Source: Allorhizocola rhizosphaerae (GTDB lineage: Bacteria; Actinomycetota; Actinomycetes; Mycobacteriales; Micromonosporaceae). From it: DNA of 41,803 nt. Shown piece by piece: positions 16,933-24,298 of this stretch. How positions within the stretch are numbered: position 1 is the stretch's first letter; every line of letters starts with the position of its first letter. The notes below the pieces were generated by a model that was given only the letters and a program-made list of their open reading frames with translations, was not told the DNA's origin and made no database searches. Where the stretch lies: contig NZ_QJUG01000056.1 of the NCBI RefSeq assembly GCF_003426775.1, forward strand, positions 1 to 41,803, given 5' to 3'. A program made the position numbers and the translations under genes.

Positions 16933-17181
16933 ATGACGACGTTACTGACCGATCATTGGCACCACGGCGGCGGGGCCTGGTGGTTCCTCGCGCCGATCTT
17001 CTGGATCAGCGTCTGGGTCCTCATCATCGTGGCGATCCGGGGCCTGTTCTGGCGCCGTCGCAGGCACTGGCATTGGCACAACGGGGGCGGCGCCTTCACC
17101 GTGCTGGCCGAGCGCTACGCGCGCGGCGAAATCGACGAGGCGGAGTACCGGCAACGGCTCGAAGTGCTCAAGAAGCAGTAA
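16933..17181 (+). CDS. Small SHOCT-domain membrane protein
   Basis: An 82-residue protein with one transmembrane helix (about 17-37, WWFLAPIFWISVWVLIIVAI) followed by a basic, His/Trp-rich stretch. The C-terminal SHOCT motif reads LAERYARGEIDEAEYRQRLEVL. SHOCT segments are short oligomerisation or interaction helices found at the ends of many small membrane proteins; a specific function cannot be named. Start ATG 16933 has a GGAAGG just upstream, close to the codon; ATG 16894 in the same frame is an alternative that would add 13 residues. It lies after the kinase/regulator pair on the same strand with a 126-bp gap. Confidence 0.8.
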   Translation: MTTLLTDHWHHGGGAWWFLAPIFWISVWVLIIVAIRGLFWRRRRHWHWHNGGGAFTVLAERYARGEIDEAEYRQRLEVLKKQ

Positions 17182-17302
17182 TCGCTTCCGCCCGGCGACG
17201 TCATCCACGCCGATCTTGACCACCTCGTGGATCAGAGATCGGCTCGGATGGCGTCGCCCTCAAGGGACGGGGCGCCTCGCGGCTTGCTTCAGCCGGAGCA
17301 AA

Positions 17303-17315
17303 TATCATTGTCTCC
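17303..17315 (+). promoter_or_regulatory. Possible -10 element for small membrane protein gene
   Basis: TATCAT (17303-17308) lies seven bases before GTG 17316, one base longer than the exact leaderless spacing seen elsewhere in the window. No Shine-Dalgarno site is present. Confidence 0.4.
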
Positions 17316-17576
17316 GTGCCCAAGGTGCTCAAGAACCCTTATGTGCTGGTGCTCATCGGCCTGCTGTCGCTGTTCCTCGCGTTTGGCGGGGCGCCCGATG
17401 AGGCCATGTGCCAGGGCACGCCGATGCAGCCCGGCGACACCTGCGGCACCCTGACCTATGAGCAGAAGGAGCGAGGCCGGCAGTACCTCATCTGGGGACT
17501 GACCGGCCTCGGTCTCGTGCTTGTCCTCGTCGGTGTGCGGTCGATTTCCAAGCGCCTCAAGAAAAAGAAGAAATAG
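17316..17576 (+). CDS. Small two-helix membrane protein with C-M-x-PGD-x-C motif
   Basis: An 86-residue protein not assignable to a characterised family. It has two hydrophobic helices (about 9-25 and 57-75). Between them lies an extracytoplasmic loop with MCQGTPMQPGDTC, two cysteines that could form a disulfide. The protein ends in a run of lysines, expected on the cytoplasmic side. Similar short proteins with a Cys...Met-x-Pro-Gly-Asp-x-Cys loop are common in actinomycetes but their role is unknown to me. Start GTG 17316 has a TATCAT hexamer seven bases upstream and no ribosome-binding site. It converges with the glycerophosphodiesterase gene, 35 bp apart. Confidence 0.7.
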   Translation: MPKVLKNPYVLVLIGLLSLFLAFGGAPDEAMCQGTPMQPGDTCGTLTYEQKERGRQYLIWGLTGLGLVLVLVGVRSISKRLKKKKK

Positions 17577-17611
17577 CCTTCCCGCGGGTTGATGCTGTTC
17601 AGGCGAAGGCC

Positions 17612-19489
17612 TTAGCGCAGGCCGTGGCGGCGGGCGGCCTTGATGAGCAGCTCCGGGTCGTCGGTGATGATGCCGTCCACGCCGAGGGCGATCAGGCGGT
17701 GCATGACGGCCTCGTCGTTGACCGTGTATGGCACCACCTTCAGGCGATATCGCTCCTGCAGCCGGTCGACGGTGGGGCCGTGGAAGTAGGCGGGGTTCTC
17801 GCGCAGGTACCAGTCCGGTGAGCTGACCGTGCCCTGGTTGGGGTCGTGCACCTGCCAGTTGGACGAGACGGTGTCCGCTTTGGACTCGCGCATCAGCTTG
17901 CCCAGATCCCTGTGCTTCCACCAGTCGAGGTTGGCGGTCCACGGGCTCTTGACGCTGGGGTCGCCGTAAACGGCTTGCAGCGAGCACTCGTCGGCCGGCG
18001 AGGCGCATTCTGTCGGACCGTACTGCCACACTAGGGCCACGGTGTGGATACGGGGGTTGAGCTTCTTGGCCAGTGCGATGGTGCGCCAGTCGAAGGACTG
18101 GATGGTGACGCGGTCGGTCATGTGGGCGCGCTGGATCGCCTCGATCAGCTTGCGGGTGAAGGTGTCCGGCCCGGCTGTGTCGGGTGCCAGAGGAGAGATC
18201 TTTGTTTCTATGTTGAGCCGCTTATTGCTGGGCTTGACGAGATCGAGCACCTCGGCCAGGGTCGGCATGCGCTCGCCTTCGCCGCAGTCGAGGGTCTGGA
18301 TCTGGGCCAGGATCAGGTCCTTGATGGGTGTGCCGGCGAAGCCTCCTTGACACTTGGCCGGGTCGATCCGCCGCTCGTGCGAGACGACCAGGTGCCCGTC
18401 GCGGGTCAGGCCCGTGTCAAGCTCGATCGTGGAGATGTCCGGGTTGGACAGTGCTTTGCGGAAGGTCTTGAGCGTGTTCTCCGGCTTGCCGCCACCGCGA
18501 TGGGCCTGCACGTCAAACGGCGACTCGTAACCGCGCGGCGGGTTCTTCACGAGCGTGCGCAGGCGGTCGGGATAGTCGGTGATCAGGCCGTCGATGCCGT
18601 CGGCGATAAGCTTGCGCATGGTCGGGATGTCGTTGACCGTCCAGGGGATCACCTTGATGCCGTTGCGGTGTGCGTGCCGGACCATGTCGGCGGTCACGTA
18701 GGGGACGTAGCTCGGGTCGTTGACCGTGCCGTGCTGCGGGAAGCCGTGCACGGGCGAAAAGGCGGTGACACCAAAGGTTTTGACGGCCGCGATCGGGTCG
18801 CCGCCGAAGTCGTCGATGTCCAGCCCGCCCAGCCACGGCGACGCACCGGGTTGGCCGACCTGGAGGAACGTGTAGTTGGTGAGGGCGATGCGTTCTATTT
18901 GAGGCGCGACCTCGCGCCAGCGCATGAGCGCGCCCCAGTCGAACGACTGGATGGTGACCTGCCGCCCGATCCGGGCCCGCTCGATCTCGGCGTTGACGAC
19001 CTGCACGAACTGCTCACGCGGCGCGGTCTCGTGCGGCGCACCGGCCTCCACCTTGGTCTCGATGTTCAGCTTGACGTCGCGGGCGTGGTAGCGCTTGACG
19101 AGGTCGAAAACCTCGGACAGCAGGGGCATCGGCGCGCCCGGTACGAGCTGCTGGCCGGGCACGACGGTCTGCGAGCCGCAGTCCATCGTGCGCACCTGGG
19201 CCAGGGTCAGATCCTTGATGTATCGGCCCCCGTAGGCGCCCAGGCACTTGGCCGGATTGATCCGACGATCGTGGGTGACAACGGCGTGCCCGTCGAGCGT
19301 GATCTGCACGTCGAGTTCGAGCGTGTCGACGCCGAGGCGCAGGGCGTTGCCGAAGGCGGCGAGCGTGTTTTCGACCCGCAACCCGAGCCCGCCGCGATGG
19401 GCCTGGACGTCCAGGTCGCGTGGCTCGTGGTGCACGGGGGTCAGCGGGCTCGCCAGCATGGTGAGGGCGAGAAGTGCGGCATTCCACAT
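17612..19489 (-). CDS. Exported glycerophosphodiester phosphodiesterase with two GDPD domains
   Basis: A 625-residue protein built from two complete GDPD domains that hydrolyse glycerophosphodiesters to glycerol-3-phosphate and an alcohol. Domain 1 (about 27-300) has QAHRGG...ENT, ELDVQITLDGH and VVTHD. Domain 2 (about 315-620) has QAHRGGGKPENT, ELDTGLTRDGH and VVSHE. Both keep the catalytic His pair and metal-binding acids. A short hydrophobic N-terminus (residues 3-18) suggests export. Both domains share NPAKC/DPAKC and further paired cysteines, consistent with disulfides and internal duplication. ATG 19489 is used as start; TTG 19498 three codons upstream is nearly as good. An AT-richer, rare-codon patch lies in domain 2 near 18195-18230. 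The gene precedes no same-strand partner. Confidence 0.93.
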   Translation of the reverse strand: MWNAALLALTMLASPLTPVHHEPRDLDVQAHRGGLGLRVENTLAAFGNALRLGVDTLELDVQITLDGHAVVTHDRRINPAKCLGAYGGRYIKDLTLAQVRTMDCGSQTVVPGQQLVPGAPMPLLSEVFDLVKRYHARDVKLNIETKVEAGAPHETAPREQFVQVVNAEIERARIGRQVTIQSFDWGALMRWREVAPQIERIALTNYTFLQVGQPGASPWLGGLDIDDFGGDPIAAVKTFGVTAFSPVHGFPQHGTVNDPSYVPYVTADMVRHAHRNGIKVIPWTVNDIPTMRKLIADGIDGLITDYPDRLRTLVKNPPRGYESPFDVQAHRGGGKPENTLKTFRKALSNPDISTIELDTGLTRDGHLVVSHERRIDPAKCQGGFAGTPIKDLILAQIQTLDCGEGERMPTLAEVLDLVKPSNKRLNIETKISPLAPDTAGPDTFTRKLIEAIQRAHMTDRVTIQSFDWRTIALAKKLNPRIHTVALVWQYGPTECASPADECSLQAVYGDPSVKSPWTANLDWWKHRDLGKLMRESKADTVSSNWQVHDPNQGTVSSPDWYLRENPAYFHGPTVDRLQERYRLKVVPYTVNDEAVMHRLIALGVDGIITDDPELLIKAARRHGLR

Positions 19490-19519
19490 GTCTTCCAACG
19501 CTTCTCGCCCCAGGTTGCG

Positions 19520-19680
19520 TCAAGCCAAATGGCGCCCGAACCAGTCGATGACTTTTTGGTACGCCTGGGCGGCCGCCTCGGCGTGGAAGCGTTGCCCGGT
19601 GTCGTTGAAGAAGGCGTGGTTCGCGCCCGGGAAGGTGACGATCTCGTGGGTGAGCCCGGCCTTTTGCAGGGCCTGCCTTC
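19520..19680 (-). pseudogene. C-terminal remnant of a dienelactone hydrolase-family protein
   Basis: On the minus strand about 53 codons read QALQKAGLTHEIVTFPGANH, then AFFNDTGQRF and a final helix ending WFGRHLA before the TGA at 19522-19520. This is the C-terminal catalytic-His segment of a dienelactone hydrolase. An in-frame stop and loss of similarity occur just upstream, near 19680, so the rest of the gene (Asp and Cys/Ser nucleophile) has been deleted. No start codon or ribosome-binding site serves this fragment. Confidence 0.8.
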
Positions 19681-19787
19681 ACCCGCTTCCATCGATGGAC
19701 CCCAATCAGATAAAAAGGTACTCCTGATCGGCCGGCTCGGTGGCGATGGCCGGTTGCCACGTCGAGTCCTGGTCGGCGGCTTGCGAT

Positions 19788-19812
19788 GTTTGCCGCGGGC
19801 CCGGCGGGGTAT
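19788..19812 (+). promoter_or_regulatory. Sigma-B-type (general stress) promoter for MEDS-STAS gene
   Basis: GTTT (19788-19791), a 15-bp spacer and GGGTAT (19807-19812) match the general-stress sigma factor consensus, GTTT...GGGTAT in Bacillus and GNNT-N14-16-GGGTAC/T in Streptomyces. The start codon lies 52 bp after the -10, giving a short leader. This fits the gene's product, a partner-switching regulator of the type that controls such sigma factors. Confidence 0.6.
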
Positions 19813-19864
19813 AAAAACCGCTCACATGCTGTGATTTTTGAGCGTTAGGGATTGAGATAGCGGA

Positions 19865-20773
19865 ATGGCGTGGGTGAACCTGCCGGAACCTCGACCGGCA
19901 GGTTCCGCCGGTAGAACGGGCGGTGTGCGTGGCCTCGAGCCGGGCGATCATGTGAGTTTGGTGATTACCGACGACGAGAGCTGGCTGGTGGTGGCGGCTG
20001 ATTACGTTTCGGACGGCCTGCAGCTACGCCACAAGATCATTTTATGTACGGACATGCTGCGCCCGGAGGCTTTGATCGCGGGGCTGGAATACCTTGGGGT
20101 CGCGAATGTCTGGCAGGCGCAGGCCGACGGCCAGTTGGAGGTCATGACCGCCGAGCAGAGCTATCTGGCGGCGGGCCGGTTCGACCCGGAAGAGACGATC
20201 ACCGCATGGGCCGGGGAGATAGACATGGCCCGGCGCCAGGGTTATGCGGCGTTGCGGATGGTCGGGGACATGGGATGGGCGCTACGCCCGGCTGCCGGTG
20301 TCGAGCCGCTGGCGCGATATGAGGTCCAGATAAATCGCGTGTTCGCGCAGGGGCACGCGATGGCGGTATGCCTGTATGACCGGCGGCTGTTCACCACGTC
20401 CGAGCTTGCTGCGTTGGTGGCGGCACATCCGGCGACGGCCACCTGCCCGCCGCCGTCCGATTGGGAGCCGACCCTGCGGATGCGATACCTGGAGGGTCAG
20501 GTTGGCGCCCGCTTGTCCGGCGAGGTGGATGTGTCCAATCGGCAGGCGGTCGCCGCGATGCTCAGCCATCTCCTCGATCACTTGGCCGCCGCGGATGCCG
20601 AGGTCGTGCTGGATCTGTCGGAGCTGCGGCTGATCGACGGGGCGACCGCGGCACTACTGGTTCGCACCGTGCAGAAGCGGGCGAACCTGCGCCTGGTGGG
20701 CCGGTCTCAGCCGGTGGCGGCGCTGATGGATCTGGTCAGCGGCGCGACGCTGGCAGCGGTGATCGATACGTGA
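19865..20773 (+). CDS. MEDS-STAS signalling protein (anti-sigma-antagonist-like)
   Basis: A 302-residue cytoplasmic protein. Residues about 22-190 are a MEDS domain (GLEPGDHVSLVITDDESW opening, RLDP-type RFDPEETI, then RMVGDMGWAL), the sensory domain first defined in the methylotroph regulator DcmR. Residues 205-300 are a STAS domain (LSGEVDVSNR...VVLDLSELRLID). In typical antagonists the phosphorylated serine follows Asp in D-S-S-G; here the loop is D258-G-A-T261, so the usual serine is missing, although Thr261 is nearby. Inferred role: bind and release a GHKL anti-sigma partner in response to a ligand sensed by MEDS. It converges with the MEDS-GHKL/MEDS-STAS pair and is separated from them by a palindromic hairpin. 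Start ATG 19865 lies behind a sigma-B-type promoter. Confidence 0.88.
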   Translation: MAWVNLPEPRPAGSAGRTGGVRGLEPGDHVSLVITDDESWLVVAADYVSDGLQLRHKIILCTDMLRPEALIAGLEYLGVANVWQAQADGQLEVMTAEQSYLAAGRFDPEETITAWAGEIDMARRQGYAALRMVGDMGWALRPAAGVEPLARYEVQINRVFAQGHAMAVCLYDRRLFTTSELAALVAAHPATATCPPPSDWEPTLRMRYLEGQVGARLSGEVDVSNRQAVAAMLSHLLDHLAAADAEVVLDLSELRLIDGATAALLVRTVQKRANLRLVGRSQPVAALMDLVSGATLAAVIDT

Positions 20774-20790
20774 GTGGGCCGCGGCCCACT
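20773..20790. terminator. Perfect 18-bp palindrome between convergent signalling genes
   Basis: AGTGGGCCGCGGCCCACT begins on the last base of the MEDS-STAS stop codon. It can form a strong GC hairpin on either strand and lies between convergent genes ending at 20773 and 20918, so a bidirectional transcription terminator is likely. No U-tract follows, as usual in actinomycetes. Confidence 0.55.
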
Positions 20791-20917
20791 GCCGGGCCGG
20801 CCGATCCGATGGCCGGCTACCTTCGGCTCAGCTGTGTGGCCAGGTCACGGCCAAAACCAGCCGCGCACCGGGGTGCACCCCGACCACAAGCCGTCGCCAA
20901 ACAGGCCCAGGCCCGGA

Positions 20918-21880
20918 CTAGAGGTAGGCGTGCAGGCGGACCGTAGTGCCGCCGGGGCCGGTGCGCACCTGCACGAGGTCGCACAACTGGTTGGCGAGCC
21001 ACAGCCCGCGTCCGCCGGCCTGTTGCAGGGTGGGCTCCTGACGGCCGAGCAGCGGCGGCGCGTCGAGCTGTCCTTCGTCGGTGACGTCGCACAGCACGGT
21101 GTGGCCGTCGACCCACAGGTGCACGGTGGCGGTTTGCCCGCCGTGCGTCAGGGCGTTGGAGGCGATTTCGCTGACCGCCACGGTGAAGCTGTCGGCAGAG
21201 TCGGCGGGGAGCCCGGCCCGCACGGCGTGGGTGCGGGCGGCTTGCCTGATCGCTGCAAGGGTCTCCCAGCCCGGCCCGGCGGTGTAACGGCTCGCGCCGG
21301 GTGGAGGCGGAGGCAGCGGCTGGTCCCATCTCGCCGGGGCTGGATGTTCATGCAGGTATGCGCCGCTGGAACTGCGGCTGCCGTGGCGGACAAGGACCGG
21401 GTGGCTGCGCTGTGCCTCGGCGATGACATCGGCGGGCAGGGCCACCGTGTCATATGGGCACAGCAGCGTCCAGGCTGGACCATCGTCGAAGGCGACGTTG
21501 AGCAGCGTCTCGTGGCCTTGGCACTCGATCAGCTCCGCAGAGCTGCGCCCGGCCCAGATCGGCTCGCCGATGCCGCGCACAGGCGAGCCAGGGCGCAGAT
21601 TTTCGTCGGTGAACCTCTTCCAGGCTGGGATGATCCGTGCCGGGTTGCGGCCGACATTGGCCATGTCGGCGAACTGCACGCGGGCGGCGTCGTTGCCCAG
21701 TTCCGCTCGCAGGGCCTCAATCTTGGCAGCGTCGACGACAACCAGCGCCGGTTCACCCGCCTCGATGCCTTCACGGAGGAAACGCACGGTCCCGGCGAGA
21801 AATTGGGCCAGGTCTTCATAGAACATGGCTTCGTGCCGGAACACCTGCTTGGCTGCCGGCGAGCTGACCGTGCGACTCAT
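20918..21880 (-). CDS. MEDS-GHKL anti-sigma-factor-like kinase
   Basis: A 320-residue cytoplasmic protein. The N-terminal 185 residues are a MEDS domain (HEAMFYEDLAQFL opening, WAGRSSAELIECQGHETLLN and LLCPYD segments). After a proline-rich linker (about 195-213) comes a GHKL/HATPase_c_2 domain of the RsbW type: N-box SEIASNALTHGG, CDVTDEG and G-box GGRGLWLANQLCD. No His phospho-acceptor domain is present, so it is an anti-sigma-type kinase rather than a two-component kinase. Its start overlaps the stop of the MEDS-STAS gene by 4 bp (21877-21880), so a kinase and its likely antagonist are made in step. MEDS-HATPase fusions recur in actinomycetes; the ligand is unknown. Confidence 0.88.
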   Translation of the reverse strand: MSRTVSSPAAKQVFRHEAMFYEDLAQFLAGTVRFLREGIEAGEPALVVVDAAKIEALRAELGNDAARVQFADMANVGRNPARIIPAWKRFTDENLRPGSPVRGIGEPIWAGRSSAELIECQGHETLLNVAFDDGPAWTLLCPYDTVALPADVIAEAQRSHPVLVRHGSRSSSGAYLHEHPAPARWDQPLPPPPPGASRYTAGPGWETLAAIRQAARTHAVRAGLPADSADSFTVAVSEIASNALTHGGQTATVHLWVDGHTVLCDVTDEGQLDAPPLLGRQEPTLQQAGGRGLWLANQLCDLVQVRTGPGGTTVRLHAYL

Positions 21881-22764
21881 GCGGCATCACCGTGCCCAGC
21901 CGGCCGTGCGTCTCCGGCCGCGTGCCTCGATGTGGAGTCGCCGAACTTTACGTAGGGTTGAAGCTCATGCAGGCCAAGCACCTGCCAGCAGCGGCGCACG
22001 ATGCCCGAGGCGTCCTGGATGAGCATCGGATGCGGGGCCGGGGTGTCCGCCAGGCGCGAGAGCGCGGCGATCCCAGCCGCCGAGATGAACGCCAGCCCCG
22101 CGCAGCCGACCGTGCGGACCGGACCGGCGGCCGCGGCGGTCTGCAACGCCCGCTCGAAGGCAACGATGGCAGCGAGGTCGACCTGTCCGCTGATCTGCCA
22201 GGCGTCGTCATCGACATACCACATGCGGAACAACGGTGGAGGGTGGCCGGAGCCGGCATGCTGGGGGTGGACCGCTGCCGCCTCGGTCACACCGAGCCCG
22301 AACGAGCCGGGCCGGTAAGCGCACACCACCGTCACACCGAGTTCGGCGACGGCCTTGTCCAAGACCAGCTCGAACGCGGCCACTTGCTCAGGCGTCGGTG
22401 GATGAGCCAGCATCCAATCCATGTCTGCGACCAGCCGGATGCCGGTGTAACCCTCGCGGCGGGCAATGGAGGTCTGCTCGGCGAACATCGACAGCATCAC
22501 CTCGGGCACCAGCGGCCCATCGTTGAGGAAGTCCCGTGCCGGGTCGGCGAAGGTTATCGGCAACCCATTGCCGGCAGCGTGGCGGTCGGTGGCAGCGGCG
22601 GGCAAGAAGCGGAACAGCTTCTGCCCGGCGGCGAGTCCTTCGGCCAGGCACCGCTGTGCGGCGGCCTCGAACTCGTCTTCGGAACCGATGACATAGCACA
22701 CGTGGTCGCCAGGGGCGAGCCCGGTAAGACCCGCGAGCTCTTGTTGCTGACGGACGGCATGCAC
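21877..22764 (-). CDS. MEDS-STAS signalling protein, serine-less STAS
   Basis: A 295-residue protein with MEDS domain (GLAPGDHVCYVIGSEDEF at 15-32, ARREGYTGIRLVADMDW at 101-117) and C-terminal STAS domain (about 185-280). The STAS switch loop reads FISAAG (226-231): Ala229 sits where the phosphorylated serine would be and Ser228 replaces the preceding Asp. Phosphorylation by a GHKL partner in the usual way is therefore impossible, implying constitutive binding or ligand-controlled release. First gene of a two-gene operon with the MEDS-GHKL protein. Start GTG 22764: TAAAAT lies six bases upstream and the next in-frame ATG is much further in. The last 15 residues are low-complexity Ala/Gly/His/Pro. 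Confidence 0.87.
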   Translation of the reverse strand: MHAVRQQQELAGLTGLAPGDHVCYVIGSEDEFEAAAQRCLAEGLAAGQKLFRFLPAAATDRHAAGNGLPITFADPARDFLNDGPLVPEVMLSMFAEQTSIARREGYTGIRLVADMDWMLAHPPTPEQVAAFELVLDKAVAELGVTVVCAYRPGSFGLGVTEAAAVHPQHAGSGHPPPLFRMWYVDDDAWQISGQVDLAAIVAFERALQTAAAAGPVRTVGCAGLAFISAAGIAALSRLADTPAPHPMLIQDASGIVRRCWQVLGLHELQPYVKFGDSTSRHAAGDARPAGHGDAA

Positions 22765-22776
22765 AGCGGCATTTTA
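22765..22776 (-). promoter_or_regulatory. Predicted leaderless promoter of MEDS-STAS/MEDS-GHKL operon
   Basis: On the minus strand TAAAAT (22776-22771) stands six bases before GTG 22764. It is embedded in GGGGTAAAAT, so a sigma-B-like GGGTAA reading of the same site is also possible. No ribosome-binding site is present. Confidence 0.55.
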
Positions 22777-22869
22777 CCCCGGGGGCGGTCGGCGCACGCG
22801 TCTGGGCGGCCTCCGGCCCCGCACACCAGCAGCGGCCGGGTGATGCGGGCAGGCTTCGCAACGCCGGCC

Positions 22870-22894
22870 GCGTGAACCTGGGCCAGGCGGGTAC
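22870..22894 (+). promoter_or_regulatory. Possible sigma-B-type promoter upstream of GHKL gene
   Basis: GCGT (22870-22873), 15 bp, GGGTAC (22889-22894) fits the loose Streptomyces sigma-B consensus GNNT-N14-16-GGGTAC. The -35 part has little information, so support rests mainly on GGGTAC and the product downstream at 23022. Confidence 0.3.
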
Positions 22895-23021
22895 AGGTAG
22901 AGGTATACGAGGAAGATGTGCGCAGGCGTCCCCGGTGCCGTTAACTGGAGACTACTGCCACGCTTCCCCCTGGGCTGTGCCGTCACACCCCGCCGCCACA
23001 GCATGATCGGAACTTGAGGTT

Positions 23022-23468
23022 ATGGATAGTGAGCCGCTTACTGAACCACCGCCCGACGCGCACTGCGTAGAGTATGCCGTTCCTAACGATCTGGCCGTGC
23101 TCCGCGACATCGTGGGGCGGCACGCACAGGCTGCCGGGCTGTCCGAAGACAAGACCGCCGCCCTGATGTTGGCGGTCAATGAGTTGGCCAGCAACACGAT
23201 CGAACACACCGATGACGGCGGGTCGCTGCGCATCTGGATCCACGGCGGCGCCCTCGTGTGCCAAATCGAGGACCGAGGACGGCTGGAGGCCGCCATCGGA
23301 CGCTCGATGCCATCAGAGCCTGGCAGCCGCGGCTACGGCCTGCCGCTGGTCACCCGCCTGACCGACCACGCCGTCTGCCTCAGCGGCCCGGCAGGTACCC
23401 GCTGGCAGTTGCGCATGCGGCTCAAGGGCTTTCGGCCGGGCCGGCTCGACGGCGCGCAACACCACTGA
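23022..23468 (+). CDS. Stand-alone GHKL anti-sigma regulatory factor (RsbW-like)
   Basis: A 148-residue HATPase_c_2 protein. The N-box is AVNELASNTIEHTDDGG (about 56-72), followed by CQIEDRG and a G-box SRGYGLPLVTRLTDH. There is no membrane or sensor domain. Proteins of this class bind a sigma factor or a STAS antagonist and phosphorylate the latter. It diverges from the MEDS-STAS/MEDS-GHKL operon with 257 bp between them, and so completes a set of two STAS and two GHKL proteins in under 4 kb. Start ATG 23022 has a GAGG Shine-Dalgarno site at normal distance. No sigma factor gene is nearby, so its target lies elsewhere. Confidence 0.88.
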   Translation: MDSEPLTEPPPDAHCVEYAVPNDLAVLRDIVGRHAQAAGLSEDKTAALMLAVNELASNTIEHTDDGGSLRIWIHGGALVCQIEDRGRLEAAIGRSMPSEPGSRGYGLPLVTRLTDHAVCLSGPAGTRWQLRMRLKGFRPGRLDGAQHH

Positions 23469-23549
23469 ACTCAACCGACGGCTCCGTAGGCTTGCCGTGG
23501 CGCAGGTGCTACTGCTGCGTCGCCCCCATCGTTTGCCGGTCGGTTGCGG

Positions 23550-24143
23550 TCATCGGCTGCCGGAAGTGGCCTGTCCGCAAGGGATCCGGCGCGCGATGCC
23601 CGGATAGTCGAGCACCAGGCCCACATCGTCGTAGACGAGCCGGCACGAAAAATCGAAGGCGAGCGAATGGTAGTCGTACTCGAGACTGTCCACACGCGAG
23701 TATTCCTGCTCCAGGCGCATCACGGTCAGGTCGGGCACGCGCACATACACCGCCGGGGCGGAGGACTGCTGCCCGAGCGCCAGCCCGAGCCTGCGCACCG
23801 GGAACGTGTTGGTCATGGCCGACGCCTCCAGATCGACGTCGAAACACCCGTCCAGATCAGGCCGGTGAACGCCGTCGATCAGCCAGCCGTGCTCCCAGGA
23901 CAGCGCGATGTATTTCCGCCCCGCCGCCGACATGCACGACACGAGCGCCGCGCGGGTGGTCCAGGAGGGATCCAGATCGATGCGGTACTCGACCGACCAC
24001 GCGACGCCGGCCTCGACCGCGCTGGTGCTGCCCTCGATCCGCCAGCCCCCGCCGCCGGCGCGCCGGAAATACGTGACCTCGCATCCGATGCGCGCTTCGC
24101 GATGTTCCCAAGCTGCCTGTCGGGGTGGTTCCGCGAACTGCAT
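23550..24143 (-). CDS. Putative glycolipid-binding protein (PF06475-like)
   Basis: A 197-residue protein that follows the Glycolipid_bind family pattern along its whole length. Visible are GCEVTYFRR near the N-terminus, WSVEYRIDLDPSWTTR, WLIDGVHRPDLDGCFDVDLEASAMTN (family: DGC.DVDL..T..TNTLPIRR), FPVRRLGLALG, VRVPDLTV, and the terminal YDDVGLVLDYPGIARR. No signal peptide, so cytoplasmic. The family name derives from a Pseudomonas protein; the biochemical role in actinomycetes is not established. Start ATG 24143 has TAAATT exactly six bases upstream, indicating a leaderless mRNA. It diverges from mscL. Confidence 0.85.
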   Translation of the reverse strand: MQFAEPPRQAAWEHREARIGCEVTYFRRAGGGGWRIEGSTSAVEAGVAWSVEYRIDLDPSWTTRAALVSCMSAAGRKYIALSWEHGWLIDGVHRPDLDGCFDVDLEASAMTNTFPVRRLGLALGQQSSAPAVYVRVPDLTVMRLEQEYSRVDSLEYDYHSLAFDFSCRLVYDDVGLVLDYPGIARRIPCGQATSGSR

Positions 24144-24155
24144 ACGATCAATTTA
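24144..24155 (-). promoter_or_regulatory. Predicted leaderless promoter of glycolipid-binding-like gene
   Basis: On the minus strand TAAATT (24155-24150) precedes ATG 24143 by six bases. Confidence 0.5.
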
Positions 24156-24286
24156 CCGCCGCTGACGGCCCCGTTTTTCATCGCGAAGCGGTGAAAACAC
24201 CTACTGAGCGTCCGAACCGCCTGACCTGACGTTTTTCGCGCGGGTTTGGGTCGGACGGCTGCGCCGCCGGCCCAACCCGCTGCCGA

Positions 24287-24298
24287 TAAAGTAACGGG
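24287..24298 (+). promoter_or_regulatory. Predicted leaderless promoter of mscL
   Basis: TAAAGT (24287-24292) precedes GTG 24299 by six bases. Just upstream, 24240-24279 can fold into an imperfect hairpin around CGGGTT...AACCCG in the divergent intergenic region; its role is unclear. Confidence 0.5.

Noticed and set aside
19706-19951. Minus-strand open frame upstream of the dienelactone hydrolase remnant
   Set aside because: The end looks mildly protein-like but it overlaps the promoter and start of the MEDS-STAS gene and matches nothing I recognise.
24240-24279. Imperfect hairpin upstream of mscL considered as a riboswitch
   Set aside because: No known aptamer core, and the predicted transcription start lies after it, so it would not be in the mRNA.
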